NCBI GenBank assembly: GCA_001414345.1
Contig: LLCB01000072.1
Coordinates: 62,001-126,000, forward strand
From: Hymenoscyphus infarciens
Lineage: Eukaryota; Ascomycota; Leotiomycetes; Helotiales; Helotiaceae
Length of the DNA: 64,000 nt
Direction: 5' to 3'
Shown here: positions 37,520 to 47,957 of the stretch, one piece after another
Layout of the letters: every line of letters begins with the position of its first letter
Numbering within the stretch: the stretch's first letter is position 1
The notes under the pieces: generated by a model
Database searches by the model: none
What the model saw: only the letters and a program-made list of their open reading frames with translations
What the model was told of the DNA's origin: nothing
Program-made: the position numbers and the translations under genes

Positions 37520-37612
37520 CTAAAAAGTAGCTTTAAGGCACCTACCACCTTTTAGAGCACCCCTACAGTGCACAGCCCTGTATTCTCCATACTTTTAACC
37601 GCGTCCTCCGTA
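37520..37612 (-). repeat. Right terminal inverted repeat of the Tc1/mariner element
   Basis: Inverted partner of the left end at 35518-35610, with five transition differences. The inner CCCTG end is at 37580 and is followed by TA. Confidence 0.88.
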
Positions 37613-40089
37613 CCACACTTCAAACGCATGTACTTGTACGGCACTCACACAACCCCCACTCACTCTCACCACTCACACACCACCGCCAATCGCACCAAAC
37701 CACGCAGTAAAAAAAAAGAGAAAGAGGCGCAACATTCCCAAATAGGATGTCAAGTAACGGCTTTCATTGCTTGTCTTTGTAGATATGGCACATACGGAGT
37801 GCGAGATGCGAGAGGCGAGAGGCGAGTATGCTTGGATGATACGAGAGTAGTGGCTGCGTGGGGAGTTTGTGATTTGTGATGTAGTGAGGTGAGCTGTGGA
37901 TGTAAGAAATAGATTGGTGGGAGTCGGGGGTCTATGTTAATGAGGACCGATGGGATTTGATCCCACGAGGGATAGAGGAGGTAAGCAGCGTGGGGTACAT
38001 GTGGAAAACGTGGGATAAGAAAGAGAGAGGGTAATATTTAGACCGACCGGTATTTAGATAATAGGTGATTCGATAGAGACTCTTGATCGCTTAAATAGGT
38101 ATGTACTTCATCTAGTCATAGATTTCTACTTCTGGTACGCCTGTAAATTGTAACCTATTATTAACGGAGACAACACGGTTAAAACTCGGATAAATACAAA
38201 AACCAACCACTCACTCAGAGGGCGGAAAGGTGTTAAAACTTCCCCTCCCACATCCTGACGTGAGAGAGAAAATCGGCCTTTTCTCCCCTCGACACTCGTT
38301 GGATAGATACCTCCATTCTCTTTCATTTTTACATATACAAAACAAAAAAATGGAACAAACTTTGCGATGAAGGGTCGTGATTCCAAGGTCTGAGGGAAAA
38401 AGTAAGAGCAGGGAACCATCAGTTAGCTGCGCCGCTAATTTAATTATTTGCTGACCGAAGGCGGCTTCAATATTATGCCGGCGCTGACAACCTTTTTTTT
38501 CTTCTTTCTTTTTTCGAAAAATTAGAAGAATGATTTGTTGGTTTCTAGATAACAGACATGCATACATACACTGACGGAGAAGGGAATCGAAAGACGGGTG
38601 GAAAAGAAATGGTAAAAGAGTTAGGACAAGAGAAGCCCACCAGCTCTTATGTCCGATGTTCATTCATTTCCCGCGCTTGGCGCCTACTTTACTTTACTGA
38701 CCTCTGTACAGATGAATAACAACGCCCCATCTTGTCTTCGGGTGGGTCCTTGATATGTTTGGAAAGCGAGAACGGAAAAACTGAAAAGGAAGTGGCAGAA
38801 GACAAAGGGACGACAGCAGAAAGTATTCGGAAAGGATAACGACCCTTGAAAAGGAGACTTGCTGCCTTTACCAGTGGTACTAGGCTTACAGGTGAAGAAG
38901 AGAAGAGGGATTTGCGAAGTATTTTTCATTACTGGGGTCTTCGCAGTGCTTGGAAAAGGCCTTGGAGGAGTCCTCTCAGTACAAAGCAACCACATCATCA
39001 TAATTGTGGTTTGGTTGCTTTGTACTGGAGGTCTGCTCGCCCTTTTGTTGTTCAGAAAATGTGTGTATGGGTTCTCAAGAACACCCAAGAGACCTCAGCA
39101 CTGGATTTCCCTGGTGCACTTAGCATCGGGAAATCATTCTGTTGATCCCGGCCTGCAAATGCGCACCTTGGGAATATCTGCTTTGTAGGCAGAATCCCTT
39201 CGAGCGGATGATACCAGCGCTGTAAAAAGGCCACTGAGTTCTTCATCAAGTTCCCGGCCTTCTGTAGACTCCTGGGGGTGTCAAAGTTGGCAAATTCGTG
39301 TGCGAGTTGTTGCTCACTCGATTATATCCCTGGGTCAAGACGGAGAAGCAACTCCTCTCGGGGTCTCTGGATGGCATTGAGAAGAGTATATAGATTTCCA
39401 GTATAATAGTTGGCGTTGGAATCCTTTCTGCTGAGTATGTGGTACGCCATATTCTCGACCATCCTATCATGCTTGGAAGAAAGGATCTCTGGTCCTGCCT
39501 GCATTCCGCGGCCTTTCTAATCGCCTTTGCGAGTATCTGGATCTTGCGTTGTTCATTCATTGATTGATTCGTCTCGATGTCATTGACCCTTCTGCCATTG
39601 CGATTGATTTTTTTGTGTGCCTTCTCCTGTTCTGCCTTCCTCATTGAACACCGTAGCCGCCCAGCATTTATTCAAGCTTCGGGCTGGGTATAAACTCCAT
39701 GGTCGAATTTGAAACCAATGCGCCTCCCTCTTTCATCCCTCGACGAGGCGCGTACTCGTAGACCCAAAGCTCGGCTGGAATATCTTCGTTTTTTGGAGAG
39801 ATTTCCTTCGGTGAGGGGCTGCGCAATGCGTCTCGATTCATGCGAACAGGGAGGGGATTTCAAAGCCGTTTCAAAATATTCTTTTTGATGTCGATTCTCG
39901 ATTTGGCAGCTGCCTTTCGGGGGACATCTGGATGGGATGAATAGTAGACTGGAACTGCTTCGAAATCAGCATTCGATTCGATATGGGAGATTCTTCTAAA
40001 TACTAGTACGGAGAAACAATGATGGCAGAGACGAGATCAGCCACCAAACTCTCCCCCACAATGTGGCGCATGATGGATGGTAGGTGTAA
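37613..40089. other. Gene-poor interval
   Basis: No supported gene. A minus-strand frame at 39246-39644 (132 codons, Lys/Arg-rich start) has no recognisable family. Overlapping plus and minus frames near 38684-39188 look like chance. Confidence 0.45.
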
Positions 40090-40178
40090 CTATCCCCCCC
40101 CCTTAAGTAAATGTAATCGCACGGCCGCTGTGCCATACTAAATGTCTGTGCACTCTACAGTTAGTTCCGGGGGGATAG
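40090..40178. mobile_element. Miniature inverted-repeat element, copy 1 (89 bp)
   Basis: It starts CTATCCCCCCCCC and ends GGGGGGATAG, with an interior identical over about 42 bp to copy 2 (from CGCACGGCCGCTGTGCC to GTGCACTCTACA). Its left end CTTAAGTAAATGTAA also matches the longer copy 3. The right arm has diverged. It has no coding capacity. Confidence 0.8.
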
Positions 40179-41508
40179 AATATCATAGAACGAGTAACGT
40201 CCATCGCCCACCTCTGACATTTCCGGTCTGCAACCCAATCTTGCGGCAGTTTTCAGGCCACAAGGAGCCCCTGTTCATCCGGCAGGTACTACTTGCAGAG
40301 ATCTCCCCTGAATTTCTTTAAAAAAAGATGGGAGAGTGGATCTCCTACCAAGAATACCGAGAGATCTGAAGAAGAAAAAAGCAAGGAACAGGGAAAGGGA
40401 AAACGAGATTTTCTTCATCTGTCGGCTTCTTTTCGTTGTGAAATATCTTGGGATGGTGACTGGGTCGTTAGTCGTTACTGGCATCTTGCATGAACTTTCC
40501 GCCTCGCTAAAAGTTTTGATTCATTGTGGATACGGCAGTAAAACATCGCGTCATGATTGGTGTCCCCTTTTGATTGCGTGCACCAAGACATTTTAAGATT
40601 ATGCCTTGTCTAGCGATTGCCACTTTGTGCGAGACTTCAAAGTTCGTCAGTCAGTAAAGCGTTGGAGCCAGTCATTTGGTGTCGTTAAGAGAGTAACAAG
40701 CATCCTCTGTACGGAACAATGGGGTACGATACGATACCACCCTCCATTTGATCTAATAGAGTCTGTTGGACAATTCTTCTTGCCAGTATGATTCGTCCTC
40801 CTAGAGGCAGGAGACAAAGACGGCAAACTAAAGAGTAACAAGAAGAGAGGTACAATAATGGTGCATCTTTCTCTTACCTGCTTCATTTATGCGGGGAGAA
40901 ATCAAGTGTTTGAAAGAGAGGCATCTCATAGTCGCTTCCATTCTGATAGACAATTACAAAATACGATGATCGTCATTTGTCCAAAGAATGAGAAATCATC
41001 TGTGTTCTCGTGTAGAAGTAGAATTTAACCTCAATTCCTGAACCATGCTGTACCGTATTCTTGGAATATCTCAATCTCCGCTAGCTACTTCAAAGCTCAT
41101 TGAGACAATGAGGGGGTCGTCGTATTCTAGAAGATGCGCACGTCCTTTCCATCCGTGATTGATCCCCTCTTGTTCACAAGTCCACCACAGCTAGCTACTG
41201 TTGTCTGTAGCTTGTTTAGGTTAGGTCATATGACTTGATGGCGTTGGTGGAGAATCACAAAACCGTTGGAGGTAGGAACATCTTTCCAACGGTTGCTGTG
41301 CCGTGCTGTGCATAGCCAAGAAGTCGCTTTGGACACTAGAGAATGTTGTGATACCTAAATGGCAACACAGAGTTATGGAGCAACTTGAAAGGACATTTGG
41401 CTGTTTAGAATAGAATGTCTTTGAGGTCTGCTGCGAACCTGAAGTCATTCAGAGCTGTTCATCCTTACCAAGGGACACATCAGATGACAGCTCAATTGAA
41501 GTGCATTA

Positions 41509-41597
41509 CTATCCCCCCCCTAAATAAAATGTAAGCGCACGGCCGCTGTGCCATACTAAATGTCTGTGCACTCTACATTTTATTTAGGGGGGGGATA
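41509..41597. mobile_element. Miniature inverted-repeat element, copy 2 (89 bp)
   Basis: It has perfect 24-bp inverted ends (TATCCCCCCCCTAAATAAAA and onward, mirrored at 41574-41597) around the same 42-bp core as copy 1. It is preceded by TA and directly abuts copy 3 at GGGGATA|CTATCCCC. Confidence 0.85.
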
Positions 41598-41805
41598 CTA
41601 TCCCCCCCCCTTAAGTATTTGTAAAGTGGGTCGAGTGGAGACTGGTGGAGGCTGTGTAAAGTCTTGGTAAGGTCAGGGTTTTTAGCCAATAGAAGCTTCT
41701 TTACCATTCTATTTTTTGACTTTGACTCTGCTTATTGGCTCAGCGCTTTGACATTACACAGGACCCGCAAAGTGGGGATTACATATGCTTAAGGGGGGGG
41801 GATAG
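41598..41805. mobile_element. Miniature inverted-repeat element, copy 3 (about 208 bp)
   Basis: Its ends are 27-bp inverted repeats of the same CTATCCCCCCCCCTTAAG type with two mismatches, but around a different, longer interior. That interior contains its own inverted words (AGCCAATAGAAGC near 41680 against GCTTATTGGCT near 41730). TA follows at 41806. The copy may be a less-deleted relative of copies 1 and 2. Confidence 0.8.
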
Positions 41806-41835
41806 TAGTAGATGCTGGGTACTCCGTAAATACGG

Positions 41836-41909
41836 GAAGTTCATAAAAAGGCTTGAACTCCGAACATATCCTTATCAAAAATATGCTTTACCAATTAAGC
41901 TAAGGAACC
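41836..41909 (-). tRNA. tRNA-Ile(GAU)-like relic, probably organelle-derived
   Basis: Read on the minus strand from 41909, the sequence gives an acceptor GGTTCCT, then TA and a D-arm GCTT...AAGC with GGTA in the loop. An anticodon stem TATTT/GGATA holds loop TTGATAA (anticodon GAU), and the T-loop word is GTTCAAGC. The T-stem and acceptor 3' strand pair poorly (several G-U pairs, mismatches, one extra base), so this is not a sound cytosolic tRNA. GAU is the bacterial/organellar Ile anticodon, whereas fungal cytosolic tRNA-Ile normally uses AAU. It lies 31 bp beyond MITE copy 3. Confidence 0.35.
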
Positions 41910-41910
41910 C

Positions 41911-42438
41911 TAACTAAACCTGAGTTTAGTTTGTCTGGTGTCCCTGCCCTGCCCAGGTGCCCAACGAGGTGCTGCGCTAGTCGCTTCCCCTGCCAAGACC
42001 AAGGATACCACCTTAAACCCCTCCATCAAAGCACGCGACCCCGACCCACCACGTTCAAACCTTGATAGAATTTGGCCTCAACTTTCTCCTTCTCCCTCCC
42101 TCCCCTCCATTTCACTTCCAATCCTCATCCTCATCCTTCATCCTTTGTTACGGTACGGTACGGTACGGACCAGAAGAGATCAAAAGATCAAATACAGACC
42201 TAGTGTGCGGTACAAAGTCACACCCGACAATCTCTTTTTCTTTGGACGAAAAGGTCAAATTGCAGCTGTTCCCTTCAAAGTTGCATCTGCGACACGCATA
42301 ACAAGTTCCGTGGTCCAGTCTGGGTAACGAACGAGAGCATCTTAATACTCAACCACGACCATAACCACGACCACGACCACGACCGGATCAACCACCACCG
42401 ATTACTTCACCTCGTTCCAGAACAATACGCAGCGTACC
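41911..42438 (+). promoter_or_regulatory. Leader and promoter region of the GH16 gene
   Basis: The region contains an 8-bp inverted repeat around AACTAAACCTGAGTTTAGTT (41914-41933), a GGTAC microsatellite at 42150-42168 and a CCACGA microsatellite at 42352-42384. CT-rich DNA lies between them at about 42080-42140. The start codon context at 42436-42441 (ACCATGG) is good. Confidence 0.45.
42352..42384. repeat. ACCACG hexamer microsatellite in the GH16 5' leader
   Basis: Five or so copies of ACCACG or close variants, about 55 bp before the start codon. Confidence 0.75.
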
Positions 42439-43742
42439 ATGGCGGTTGCACAGATGGCGACATCACCAGTCATCTCCTTCCTCCTTGCTATGGTCGCTTT
42501 CTTCATTGCGCCTGTTCTCGCTGACTGCGAATGCGGCTACACCACCACTGTCAAGACCTCATCGCCTTCTACCTACCTCTTCACAGATCTCATTGAATCT
42601 GACTTCTTCCACATTAACGATGTCACCAAGGATACCGATTGGGTGCGACAAAATTTCACGCAGACTCCAGAATCTGGTCGTGGTCCTTATGGTACGTAGT
42701 TGAGATGCTCATCTTCGCCTTCACCCCACCATCCTCGGAGGTCGTGAGCGTACTAACCAACCGATCTTGATCTTTAGGAATCAATTACACCATTGGGCAA
42801 ACCTACTCCAACCCCATTGCCGACCACAAGAACTGGACTGGCCCAGGCAAACTAGGTGGTGACCCAGGAATGGAGCTTACTGTCGATGGTGGAGTGCCAG
42901 CAGATGGTTATGTCAAGACTGCGCAAATTGTTTCAAACCGCACCGATCTGGTATGGGGTACTTATCGCGCGTCAATCAAATTGAGCTCGGTTACTGGAAC
43001 ATGCGCTGCATTCTTCTGGGTATGCTTGCATGCGCCTCTTGGTTGCGGTGCATTCTGCTAACACCCATTTCAGTACTTTAACAACAGTCAAGAGATTGAC
43101 ATGGAGTTCTTGTCCTCTCAATTCAACACCGCCAATAACTCTTACCCTGTCAACCTGGTCTTGCAGTCAGCGGAATCAGTCAAGAATGGATTCAATGCTG
43201 TGGGCACAGATAACTATGTCGTTGCCAACCTACCATTCAACCCAACCACCGGCTTCCACGAGTATCGATTTGATTACGTACCCGGTCACATTCTCTTCTA
43301 CGCTGATGGAAGTGTTCTGGCTACCTTCAATACCTCTACTGCTCCATTCGAACCTGGCCATTTGATCCTCACCCACTGGAGCAATGGCAATCCTCTATGG
43401 TCAAGCGGACCCCCCGCGTCAAACGCGACAATGTCGGTGGGCTACGTCAAGTCATATTTCAATTCCTCAACATCCGACCGCCAGGGGAGTTGGGCAAAGA
43501 GATGCAAGGACCCGTCTGCCGCAGGAGCAATTTGCACCATACCCGATCAAAATGTGTCGCCGGATCCTTCCCATGCTTCCGGGAACACAACCGCTGCCAA
43601 CACATATTTCTTCAGCGATAGCCCCGCGCAAGCAGCCAACCAGACGGTTTACAAGAAGAGCGGAGGCTCAAGAACAACATCTACATACTCATTGTTGATG
43701 TCAACAATTATGCTGATGGGCATCAGCTCCTTAGTTCTCTGA
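42439..43742 (+). CDS. GPI-anchored GH16 glucanase/transglycosylase
   Basis: Three exons, 42439-42691, 42778-43019 and 43074-43742, give 387 aa. A signal peptide covers about residues 1-28 (hydrophobic FLLAMVAFFIAPVLA). The GH16 jelly-roll follows, with the catalytic motif EIDMEF at residues 172-177: E172 is the nucleophile, D174 assists and E176 is the acid/base. Downstream words YRFDYVPGHILFYADG and ILTHWSNGNPLWSSGPP are typical of fungal GH16. About ten N-glycosylation sequons are visible. The C-terminus has a Ser/Thr/Asn-rich stalk and ends in a hydrophobic segment after KKSGGSRTTST, as in GPI-anchored proteins. The enzyme should act on cell-wall beta-glucan or cross-link it to chitin. 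The exact GH16 subfamily cannot be fixed by eye. Introns 42692-42777 and 43020-43073 have consensus ends and correct phase. Confidence 0.92.
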
Positions 43743-45568
43743 GCGCATCTTGCAATTTCGATAAATCTCACAAGACGATCTTTGGTTCTTTCCCTTTCCT
43801 TGTATTGTTTTAGACGTGGCTGGGTAATTAATGAGGTGGATGCGACGCTGAAGCCAACCGCAACTTCCACCATACACACACAATCACAGGATTGATGATT
43901 TCTTTTTTGAGGAAGGGTTTTTTATAATGTTCCTTTTGATTTTTCGATTTTGATTCTCTTTTGTTCTCTTCATGGAAGATACCACCGGCGGCGTTTTTTA
44001 TTGTAAATGGCGTATTAAGGGATGGCATGGAATGGCATACGATGGATTGAGCATTTTCTCGGAAAGACAACATTGGGATGGATGGAATTTTTCCTATTCG
44101 CTGTTTCTTCTCTTTTCTGTAGTACATAAAAAGATACCCATAAGACGAATGATGGGGGGGAGCGAAAGGGGGTGGGGGAGGGTTGGCTTGGTCACTCTGG
44201 TTTTACAGTCTTTCCCTTTGGAGGAGAGGGATGCTGGATGGATGGATGATACTGGGACTTGGGGGGACTCGGAGAGGATGATAATACCAAAAAGCAATTT
44301 GAAAGATAAAAAAGCTCACAAGACATTTGATTGAGCCTTGGGTTGGTTTTTTTGTGTGCGTGGTGGGCGAGATTAGAGTGTGACAATGTGCTTCGTGTGC
44401 TTGTGTAATGTCGTAAGCGAGATGTGAAGAAATTTCGTTGGTGATGGGTAATTGATACGAAGTCGGAGGTCCTGAATTTCTTGGGGGTTTGTTTTCCCTG
44501 CGAGACTTCTCTAGGTGGGGATTTGGACCGTTGTCGTCGGATGGAGTGGTGGTCGGTGTAAGGTATTGATTGGGTGAGCTCAGGTTTGCTCGTGTTTGCT
44601 CGTGTTTCCCCCACAATCTTGGGATGGCGATGTGTTGGCAAATCTCCGAGCTTTCAGTTGAGGCGATGAGTTTATTTTATATTTGTGGAGTTGGAGAGGA
44701 ACAGGTCGTTACTTATTGGATTGGAGGTTGGGTTGGTGATCTGACATCGTGGCGTGCCCGCGGGTGCGATTGCGGATGTCACGTGGAGTAGAGAAACGTG
44801 ATACGACCTGGGCGATTGAGGCAAGTAGATGGAATTGTTAAGTTATTGGATTCATTCCTTCCTTCCTTCGATGCTACTTCCACTTCTTTGCGATGTTATT
44901 TTTTTCTTGATCGGGAGTCTGCCTTGAGAGGAAGGGAAGGGAAGGGAAGGGAAAACGTGATCGCGATGCGGGGTAGGTACCTCCAGGTAAGTACCTAGGA
45001 ATTGGCTGGCGGCTTGGCGAGGTGAGTGCTTGATCTCCAGCTTCTGGTGTTAGTTACACAGCACGCCACGGGGAGGTTGAAACGACGGGTATTTATTGTA
45101 CTGAGCTACGAGTTCCCTTGTTTTGGTTTTTGAGTTGTGTTTGAGGACGAGGTGTTGAGTTGGTTGTTCCTGGGTTGTGTTGTCTTGAAAGAGAAAGGGG
45201 AGGGGCGAGAGAAGGGAGTGAAGGGAAGGAAGAAGACACGGAGGAATACGAGTGAGTCATTGAGGAAATAGGGGATTGGAGATTGGAAATTGGAAATTGG
45301 GGTTTGAGGTATGTATGAGTGGTGAGTTGTGAGGAGAAAGAGGGCAAGGTGTTCAGATTCACTGAGGACTCCAAGGAGGACGACGTGTTCTGTTTTCCCG
45401 ACTGATATAAGAAAGCAACAAATCTGCTTCTCGGCTCGCTGAAGTATCGATCTCAGGCTCTCGTCTTCCTTTCAATTTTCTGCTTTTTGCTCTACTCTAC
45501 CTTTTTTTTCATATACCCCGCGTCTTCAGACTCTTCACACGACTGCAGAGTGCTGCTAGCCCGGAATA
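43743..45568. other. Intergenic interval
   Basis: No supported gene. It contains the GH16 3' UTR and, on the right, the promoter of the CofD-family gene. A GAAGG microsatellite lies at 44931-44954. Minus-strand frames at 44192-44641 overlap in two frames and look like chance. Confidence 0.5.
44931..44954. repeat. GAAGG microsatellite
   Basis: Four tandem GAAGG units followed by GAAAA. Confidence 0.8.
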
Positions 45569-47537
45569 ATGACATCGACGATGGAAAGTCAACTCTTTAA
45601 ATTCTCTCAACAATCAAGACGTCGTCATCATCTCGTGGTCTTCTCTGGAGGAAGCGCGGCGAATAATTTGGTGGATGTTTTTGGGGGGATTGTGGGGGCG
45701 GATGATGAGGGGAGGGGTGGTTGTTTGAGTTAGTGAGTACTTGCTTCTTATTCTTGGTCGTTTTTTGGTATTTAGTTCTCGGAGGGGATTTTAAACGATG
45801 AATTAGGACGGGTTCTTGTTTTGTGAATTTGAAAAGAGGGGTATTAGTATTGGATTAGTGAAGAGAGATAGGGGTGTTTGGTCTATTTCTGGTTGGAGTG
45901 TGTTTATTGCTTGCCTCTTTTTCTCTTGTTCCCGCGGTCAAATGTTACTCTAAGTGGTGGGGATTGATTCTGTGTAAATTTTTGTGCTCGGATTTTTGGA
46001 ATGAGGAGCGAGGATTGAACACCAAGAGGGACGCCTACTCGGGACTCTATGAAGAGGGGTGACATGACATTGACAGAGCAAGGCTAATTCTTATAGTATC
46101 ATCCCGATTTCAGATAACGGTGGAAGCTCTAGCGAGTTGATTAGAGTATTTGGGGGACCGGGTATTGGTGATGTTAGGAGTATGTTTAGCTTTTCTCCCC
46201 TTTTCTCAATTTTCAAGAAGATTTTCCGTCGTTTTTTTGGTTTCTCCTCGTGTCTATCCCGCATATTTCATGACTTGGATGTTTAGGTCCTCTGGCCGAG
46301 AGAGATGCCCCTCATCTCAAGCCTCCAGATATGCTAACCAACGCCAGGTCGTCTCGTTCGTCTCATCCCTTCATCCTCCAACTCTCCCTCGACGACTGCT
46401 ATGAAAACTTTCTTCAACCACCGCCTCTCTTCCCAACCCGCCGAAGCCCGCGAAGAATGGCACCAAATAGTAGAAGGCACCCACCCGATGTGGCAAAATA
46501 TCCCCTCCCAAAAACTCGAATTAATCCGCTCCTTTCTCAACACCATAAACCTCGAGATCCTAAAACGAACCCGGCCCTCCTCATTCTTCAACTTCCAAAC
46601 CGCATCCGTCGGAAATCTGTTTTTGACAGGCGCCCGTCTTTTTACCGGTTCCTTCGAGAGTGCGATATACCTTCTAGGTGCCATCACAGGTGTGCCGGGA
46701 AATGTGAAGGTTATCCCAGCGATCAACAGTAACTTCAGCCATCACATCGCAGCAGGTCTCCAAGACGGAACCCAAATCGTGGGCCAAAACGAAATCTCCC
46801 ACCCCTCTGCACCTACAGCCTTCCCTTCTCTTTCCCCTTCTGTCCATGATCACCACCACGAAGACGCCAACCTCCCAGGTTCCCTCCCCTCACTCCGCAA
46901 ACAAAACATTGTCTTCGCCAAATCTCACACCCCAGATCTACCTACCCCCATCGAAAGAATCTGGTACATAAACCCCTACGGCCAAGAAATCCGCCCAACA
47001 CCAAATCCCAAAGTCCTTCATTCAATCAAAGAAGCAGGAGCAGTTGTATATTGCATTGGCAGTCTATATACTTCCATCCTCCCCTGTCTCATTTTAAAAG
47101 GAGTAGGAGAAGCAGTTCGTGAGAAGCCATTCAAGATTTTACTTCTCAATGGGTCTCTAGATCGGGAAACGAGGTGGGAAGGAGGGGAGTATGGAGCTAG
47201 AGATTTTGTGGCGGCTATTGCTAGGGCGGGGTGGAGTTCTGAATACCCCCCCTCTGATGAGTCTTCCCCTCAGCTTGAAGAAACACATTTCAAGAATTAT
47301 GTCTCGCATATAATTCATTTACAGGGGGCAGGTACGCCCCATGTTGATAAAGCTGAGATGGCACGGTTGGGAATCGAGACGGTAAGAATTTATGGGAGGA
47401 AGAATGAGGGGAGTAGTGAGGGAGGTATGATTTATGATGGAACGGCATTAGGACAGGCGTTGGAAGCTATTATGGGAAGAAGGGATTTGAGGAGTGATAG
47501 GAGTAGGAGAAATACTTTAGGAAATGCTTTGGGCTAA
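45569..47537 (+). CDS. CofD / UPF0052-family protein (YvcK-like)
   Basis: Three exons, 45569-45732, 46097-46179 and 46348-47537, give 478 aa. Exon 1 encodes the nucleotide-binding-type start LVVFSGGSAANNLVDVF. Exon 2 encodes ISDNGGSSSELIRVFGGPGI, and its join to exon 3 restores GDVRSRLVRLIP, the family signature. Later motifs are SVGNLFLTGARLFTGSFE, VIPAINSNFSHHIAAGLQDG and KEAGAVVYCIGSLYTSILP. The relatives are the bacterial/archaeal CofD phospholactate transferase and YvcK metabolic regulator. Fungi are not known to make coenzyme F420, so the substrate is unknown. Intron 1 is long for this window (364 nt). Both introns keep phase. The second begins GTATGT at 46180 and ends CCAG at 46347. 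Confidence 0.9.
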
Positions 47538-47874
47538 ATTTTGAGGGAGACGGAGATGGAGTGAAAGGGGTAGGATGGCGTTTATGTAACATAAATAAAT
47601 CAAGTCATGTGGGATTCCGAACTCTCCAACCCCGTTCGCGTAAAGGTTTCTGGGCATCGCTCTGCGTCCACCCAACTACTCTATTAATGAGGAGATCTCG
47701 TTTTTTCCGGTTCTCAAACGATTCTAGTTATCCTGGAATCAAAGAGAGTAGTGTCACGCAGAGTGATGCCTTGTACTCTTGCTACCCACAAATATATGGC
47801 CAATTAACGTGTGTATGACTATTCAATAAAGCTGACAATTAAGTAAAATCAATTCCCACCAAGATAAGACACCA

Positions 47875-47957
47875 GCTTCCTTAGCTCAGCGCAAGAGCAA
47901 ACGACTGCAATAATGCATTATCTCGTCAGGTCAATCGTTCGAGTCGATTAGGGAGCT
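47875..47957 (+). tRNA. tRNA-Cys (GCA) with an 11-nt intron
   Basis: The acceptor GCTTCCT pairs fully with AGGGAGC, allowing one G-U. The D-stem is GCTC/GAGC. The anticodon stem AACGA/TCGTC has one mismatch at the top and closes loop C-T-GCA-A...C. The T-arm AATCG-TTCGAGT-CGATT is perfect. The discriminator base is T, the usual cysteine identity base. The intron 47911-47921 follows position 37, the canonical site, and contains TGCA able to pair with the anticodon. A TTTTT Pol III terminator lies at 47970-47974. The D-loop is short and lacks the usual GG pair (it reads AGCGCAA). Confidence 0.85.

Larger units (their letters stand above)
35518..37612 (+). mobile_element. RIP-degraded Tc1/mariner-type DNA transposon with long inverted ends
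   Basis: The two ends are inverted copies of each other over about 92 bp, both reading TACGGAGGACGCGG inward. They differ at five positions, all C/T or G/A transitions. The interior is A/T-saturated and carries one continuous transposase frame killed only by stops. A TA dinucleotide sits at both extreme ends (35518-35519 and 37611-37612). TA also flanks an inner CAGGG...CCCTG pair (TA at 35548-35549 and 37581-37582). The element is therefore either about 2.09 kb with 90-bp ends, or a 2.03-kb element (35550-37580) sitting at the centre of a 64-bp palindrome. TA target duplication, inverted ends and a DD34E transposase all indicate the Tc1/mariner superfamily. It is inactive. Confidence 0.88.

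Noticed and set aside
39246..39644. 132-codon minus-strand frame with a Lys/Arg-rich start
   Set aside because: The first half could be coding, but no homologous pattern, start context or splice signals support it.
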